A stretch of 64,000 nucleotides of DNA from Asterochloris sp. CNOR1 (taxonomy: Eukaryota; Chlorophyta; Trebouxiophyceae; Trebouxiales; Trebouxiaceae): positions 620,001 to 684,000 of the forward strand of contig OZ017757.1 in assembly GCA_963969365.1 (NCBI GenBank), given 5' to 3'. The first letter of the stretch is position 1, and each line of letters starts with the position of its first letter. The notes beneath the pieces were generated by a model. It did not search any database, was not told where the DNA came from, and saw only the letters and a program-made list of their open reading frames with translations. Positions 59,501 through 64,000 of the stretch are shown one piece after another. The translations under genes were made by a program, and so were the position numbers.

Positions 59501-62500
59501 GCTGCCGCCGCCTAGGGCGCCTGCTTGACTCCAGCTGGCTTCAGTGACAGGATGCTGCTCGAGGTGGACCAGCATCGTGGCCGATTATATGACGCTCATG
59601 AGCTTTCCTAAGATGGCAGTGGCCCTCAAATGACTGACATGAAGCTCGCTTGGTGGCCTGCATGCCTCTAACATCTCCATGCAGGTGACGTGCCATGCCA
59701 TCTGCAGAATTTCTCAAGCTTCACGTCATCTATACCGCTGTGGAGATCTTTGACAAAGTGAGCAGCCTGATGGTTGCTGTGTAAAGCCATTGTTTTAGTA
59801 TCTTGCTGCCACTCCATGATGCTGACAGTATGCACCATGTTCATTCCAGATCACAATGAAGATGTTTGCACATGACTATGTGCCGCTGTGCATCATGCAG
59901 CATCAGCTGCTATGGTGCTGAGCCTTTGACCTTGTGTGCTGCCAGACTTTGCCATGGCATGCTTACGCTCTCTGGCACCTTTGCCTGCAGATATTCTGCT
60001 CCTTTGGCATTGATTGCCTGGAGGCTCTGTCTGGCACCTGTACCATGTATCTCAGCAGACGCAGCAGCAGGCACGTGCCATAGTTTGCTCTGCGGCTCCC
60101 AGGATTGGTGCTTGCGTGACGCTGTGTGTGTCCCACAGCCACGCCTCTGCACGGGTGCAAGGCAGACCCCTGAAGACAGCTGTGGGTAGCCACACCGGCC
60201 GCAAGCAGCATCAGGAGCTACTTTGCAGCCATGCTACGGGTGCCACAGAGAGAGCTATGTGCAGGCCCAGGGGCTGTTGCAATTGCTTATCGACATGAGT
60301 ATTGACTGTGAGTCACATGTCAGGCCAGTCTGTTTCAACCGGCTCAGGCTGCTGTGCAACAGCAGGTTGACGTTCCCTGTCCTGCTACCACTGCCTCACA
60401 GCCAAACATCTCTGCAATTGTGCATGCAGGCGCAAGCGGTTGAGGCAGCTGCTGTGCGACACCGGGGTGGCCTTCCTGGTGGTGCTGTTGCATGGCAGCG
60501 TGATAATGTGCCAGGGCATGGCCTTCTCAGTGGCTATGAACAGCAAGCGCGGCAACGCTCTGGTGGCCCTGTTGATTGCTGCCAATTTTGTGGAGATCAA
60601 AGGTGCGCACAACAGTCAGTTGGTACAAAGTTTCCATCTGGGCAGGCAGGTTCTCATGTGAACAGCAAGCACGGCAACGTTATGGTGGCGCTGCCAATCT
60701 TGACGAGATGATACGTAGGCTGCACATGCTTCTGCGTCCATTTTGCAATGAGCAAGTGATCGGAGGCCTGCATGGCCGCTCATGGAAGGTCTGGGTTGCT
60801 GCTGGGTCTGCCTGTTGTTGCGGGCGCAGGGCCCGCTTTGCACTTTGCGTCTGTTCCTTGGTGCAGCTGCAGGCACACTCCTGCCCATCTTCTGACAGCA
60901 GGCAACCTGTTCCACTCGCCTGTGCCAATGCAGCCAGCACCTCGAGTGCGCGTCCCTCCCCATGCTGCAGGCACACTCCGGCGCATCTCCTGACAGCAGC
61001 ACCCACGCTCCACTCGCCTGGCTTGCTGCAGCCAGCAGCTCAAGTATATGCCCCTTCTCATGCTGCAGGCACAGTGCTGAAGCGTTTTGACAGCAGCAAG
61101 CTGTTCAAGCTGACCTGCTCAGACATTGTGGAGCGTTTCCACCTGCTCGTCTCGCTGTCATTCGTCCTCGTGGAGGACATGGACAACTCAGGTGAGAGCT
61201 TGACTGAAACCATCTGGCAACTGCAGTGTCTCTCAAAAGCTGCACATGATCAGCGGAGCAATAGCATTATGCAGGCCTGAGATTTGGTGGCAGCAACAGA
61301 GTGCATGCACACGGCAGGCTCATTCAGGCCTTTCTCAGCACGGGTGGTCACCTGCCAGCTGGGCAGTGGCCGCATGCTCACGTGACTCAACCTGAGCGTA
61401 TGTGCGCTTGAAGGCTGCTTTTTACAGACCTGCTGCCCTGCATGCTCTGCCATGAGCGTCACCTTATGATAGCGAGGCACAAGGACCCCACTCTGAGTTG
61501 ATGCTCTGCCATGCTCCTCCTGCTTCAGGCACTGGCAGCATGTTCAGCCTGCCTGCAGAGATGCTGTCCTTCATCCCTGCTGCTCAGCATATTCAAGCTG
61601 CCTGTAGGCCACTGGGTGACCAACGCTACTGTTCCTGCTACAGCACGCCGTCTGCATCTTTGCCAGTCAGGCCTGGTTGCTTTGTTGCACACAGGATGCT
61701 CAGGCAGTTCAGCCTGCCAGCAGGCTGCTGGGTGCCTCAGGCAATGTTTATCCTCCGCTGCGCCAGCGTCTTTGCCTGTAGGCGCTGGGTGTACATCAGC
61801 CTCCTCAGAAGCTTACCCCAACTTTTGCATTGTTCCCAGCTTGATGAAGATGGATGTACCAGTTGGGCCCGCGTGCAGGCCGCTGGGTACCTAATGCAGA
61901 GCTTCTGCGACGCTGCGCATACGTCTTTGCGGCTGAGATGGTCATCGACGTGATCAAGCATGCGGTGCTGGGCAAGTTCAATGAGATCCGCCCAGGGGTG
62001 TATCGGGAATTCATGAAGGTGTGAGCGCTGGATGCGGCTTGTTGTCCTGTCTTGTCTGCTGCTGTGGCAGCTAGGGGCTGCATGCATCTGGTGGCTGCCT
62101 AAGGGGCACCACAGGCTTGCACACCACACGCCTGGTCTTTGCCAACATGTGCTGTAACTCTTTGCTGGTACAGTTGGGAGCTGCCTGCTTGGGGACTCTG
62201 TCCAGCAGGCACCACAGGTTTGCGCCAGCTTGATTGGTGTCTTTGTGCTGGCAGGCATTCGGTGCTCAGTGCACACAACAACCTTGGCTCCTGTCTGCAC
62301 AGCACATGCTGTGCTCTGCAGCGACGGCCTGCAGAGAAAAGTAATCAGTAATCACTCAAGAAAGATGTCATCCCACCTGATTGGCTGGGGTGCATGGCTG
62401 TGTCTACACATGAGCACATTTGCTGCATGCCATGCAGACGACAGCTCCATCATGCCACCACCCAAGCACGTCATATACCCTGAACTGCAATGACCTCCAC

Positions 62501-62842
62501 GTCTCCTCCCCGCAGGACGTCTGCGAGAATGTGAAGAGCAGTCAGAGCCACAATGTGCACCGAATTGTGGAGTTTGAGCCCTTTGGGCCCGCAGCTCTTT
62601 CTCTGCGCATTTTCATGACCTACTGCGCAGTCAGGGGGTCCCAGCAGGCCCCTGCTGGCTGGCAGCATGAGCTGCTGCGCCTGGCAGGCTGCCTCCTGTT
62701 TTGGGTGGCCATTGGTGTCCTCAGAGCAGCTTTAGGCTTCCTCTTGAAGTACTTGGCAAGTCTGTACACCCATCACTATCAGCATGCATTTCATATGTCA
62801 GGAAGAAACCCTCGAACCAACCTGTCAAATACGCAGATGTAG
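56574..62842 (+). CDS. TAPT1: TAPT1/POD1-family multi-pass membrane protein
   Basis: TAPT1 (DUF747) proteins are multi-pass; the animal protein is linked to the ciliary base and the Arabidopsis homologue POD1 to the ER and pollen-tube guidance. Exons: 56574-56784, 57013-57192, 57560-57637, 58016-58063, 58309-58414, 58627-58708, 59027-59234, 59708-59757, one starting at 59991 (IFCSFGIDCLEALSGTC; end unresolved), 60430-60602, 61069-61191, 61879-62018, 62516-62842. The N-terminal 150 or so residues are basic and disordered (KARKRKTRKLSHRR), a variable region. Conserved blocks: FVPYQLERLLWYGLLLCLDS, IRAVLALQTLLL, HVIYTAVEIFDK, GNALVALLIAANFVEIKG, LKRFDSSKLFKLTCSDIVER, and AAEMVIDVIKHAVLGKFNEI. 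The last exon holds two more membrane segments and ends soon after. Introns before three exons contain repeated acceptor-edge copies. Confidence 0.9.
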
Positions 62843-62912
62843 GCTCAGTGTACCGTCAAATGAACCTGCTGACCTCATTGTCTCTCAGTGGAGCCCCCAT
62901 CTCAGCAGTTGC

Positions 62913-63295
62913 TCAGTCGCTTAGGAATGCTGTGATGTCCAGTACACTGCAGTTGCCTTGCCACTGTTGAAGGATAGCATGCTGCCTGACAAGCTGCCTC
63001 TGATCCTGATGGTCTGCAAGGCTGAACAGCAGGCTCTCAATGGCGGCATCCAGGGGCGCTTTTGCTCGGGGTTGACAAGTGCTGAATGGGCTCTACAGTT
63101 GACTCAAACACTTTCAAATCTTGCCCTCAGTCTTCCTTACCAAGCCACTACATCGCTGCTGAGCCTTCTCAGCAGCCAAACTGCCTCCACACAGGGTCGC
63201 AGCTGGTGAGCAGCTTCGGGCCTGGCAACATGGTTCCAGCATTGCTTCACCAGCTTTGAGAGGGCACACACTGCTCGCTGCTGGATGATCTTCAC
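62913..63295 (-). CDS. 3' end of an unidentified gene, running off the window side
   Basis: Two exons fit in transcript order: 63295-63141 (KIIQQRAVCALSKLVKQCW, HQLRPCVEAVWLLRRLSSDV) and 63090-62913 (AAIESLLFSLADHQDQRQLV, ending FLSD). The joining intron is GT-AG and the phase agrees. The sequence is all-helical and could be part of an armadillo/HEAT-like repeat, but no family is recognised. Upstream exons should lie beyond 63295 and perhaps outside the window. It converges on TAPT1, 70 bp between stop codons. Confidence 0.5.
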
Positions 63296-63299
63296 CTGC

Positions 63300-64000
63300 A
63301 GCGACAGCAAGTGTCGCTGAGATCTCAGGGCGCAGCAGGATGAAACAGCAGCAAGTGCTGCAGAGTGCAGTTCCAGTTCTGCCTTGCCAGGTACTGTGAG
63401 GTGTTCGCCCTGTCATGTCATATGCTGCATACACGGTGCATGCCAGCATGCTCAGGCTTGCCATTGACGGGACTCACTCAAATGTCTGGCAACGTGCTCA
63501 TGTGCCTGAGGGCACCCACTGCATGCCAGCACGTCTCAGGCTCTCCAGCATCTATATCTATCTAGCTAGCCCGCTGACTAGCACTGGGATGGCAGCAGCC
63601 CTGCTCAGGGCTTTCTTTCTGCAGGCAGGCAGCATCCTTAGGCCGGGACATGGCAGCCGCTGAACAGCAATGCCACTTTCTGCTGCTTGGCAGACAGGCA
63701 GCATCCTCTGGCTTAGTTGGCCGGAGCATGGGAAGTGCTTGGCATCAGTGCCCCTGGCTCCTATGTCTCTGATGGATCTGGCACGCTGCACACTCCGCTG
63801 GTGTCGAGCCTGCTTGGATGCTGTGCCGCATGCTTGCCCGGGCTGTCAGTCAAGCTCTGCAGGGGCCTTAAAGGTGACTGAGTGCAGCACAGAGCAGCCA
63901 TGTGCCTGCACAACAGCTGTCAGACATGGGTGCCCTGACCTGCAGCTGCCTTTGCAAACGCCAAAGGCAGACCCTTGCCTGACAGCAGAACAGCACCTCG
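63300..64000. other. Unassigned right end of window
   Basis: Probably intron or upstream sequence of the - strand gene ending at 62913. It contains a short duplicated block (GGCAGCATCC at about 63628 and 63688) of the same exon-echo style seen in other introns. No other gene was recognised. Confidence 0.25.

Noticed and set aside
59851-59920. Possible TAPT1 exon encoding ITMKMFAHDYV
   Set aside because: The segment from 59991 (IFCSFGIDCLEAL) matches the family after IFDK far better, so this is likely intron.
1-64000. CRISPR arrays, tRNA or rRNA genes, prokaryotic operons
   Set aside because: No regularly spaced repeats, tRNA-like A/B boxes with cloverleaf, or operon-style packing were seen; the window is clearly eukaryotic nuclear DNA.

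Overview
The window is nuclear DNA of a eukaryote, most likely a green alga (Chlorophyta; a trebouxiophyte-like lineage is a guess). The genes are cut by many GT-AG introns (a few GC-AG), with acceptors typically of the form TGCCTGCAG. The protein set is plant-like: a plant-type SKIP C-terminus, an AtPH1-type PH protein, and a CAS1/RWA-type wall O-acetyltransferase relative. It also includes a cilium-specific gene (CFAP61), which excludes flowering plants. No tRNA, rRNA, CRISPR or prokaryotic operon structure was seen.

Layout. 0.2-7.0 kb, + strand: SKIP/SNW splicing factor, nine exons. 7.5-8.4 kb, - strand: DUF3431 secreted or Golgi protein. 8.7-22.3 kb, + strand: CFAP61, a radial-spoke/calmodulin-complex protein with more than 20 exons, transcribed divergently from the DUF3431 gene. 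22.9-46.5 kb: a run of glycan genes, in order GT90 (+), GT77-like (+), GT47 exostosin (-), an unassigned GT-A-like enzyme (+), GT32 (+), a damaged CAS1 acyltransferase (+) and a second GT32 (-). Most of the transferases begin with an N-terminal hydrophobic segment, as Golgi enzymes do. Two diverged copies of one non-LTR retrotransposon 3' end lie inside this run. 48.4-53.8 kb, + strand: an unidentified Gln-rich coiled-coil protein. 54.1-56.2 kb, - strand: PH-domain protein. 56.6-62.8 kb, + strand: TAPT1/POD1 membrane protein, divergent from the PH gene. 62.9-63.3 kb and beyond, - strand: 3' end of an unidentified gene.

How the genes may work together. The glycan genes could act on one cell-wall or glycoprotein product in the Golgi; this is inferred from adjacency and family only. 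CFAP61 acts in motile cilia, and animal TAPT1 homologues are linked to ciliary function.

The most unusual feature is structural. Many introns contain one to three degenerate tandem copies of the exon edge they border, often including the splice site. I saw this in SKIP, CFAP61, the GT-A-like gene, GT32, the coiled-coil gene and TAPT1. It looks like a general mode of intron growth in this genome. The two GT32 genes are inverted paralogues with identical exon lengths and identical 333-residue products, but one has an extra intron that changes no codon.
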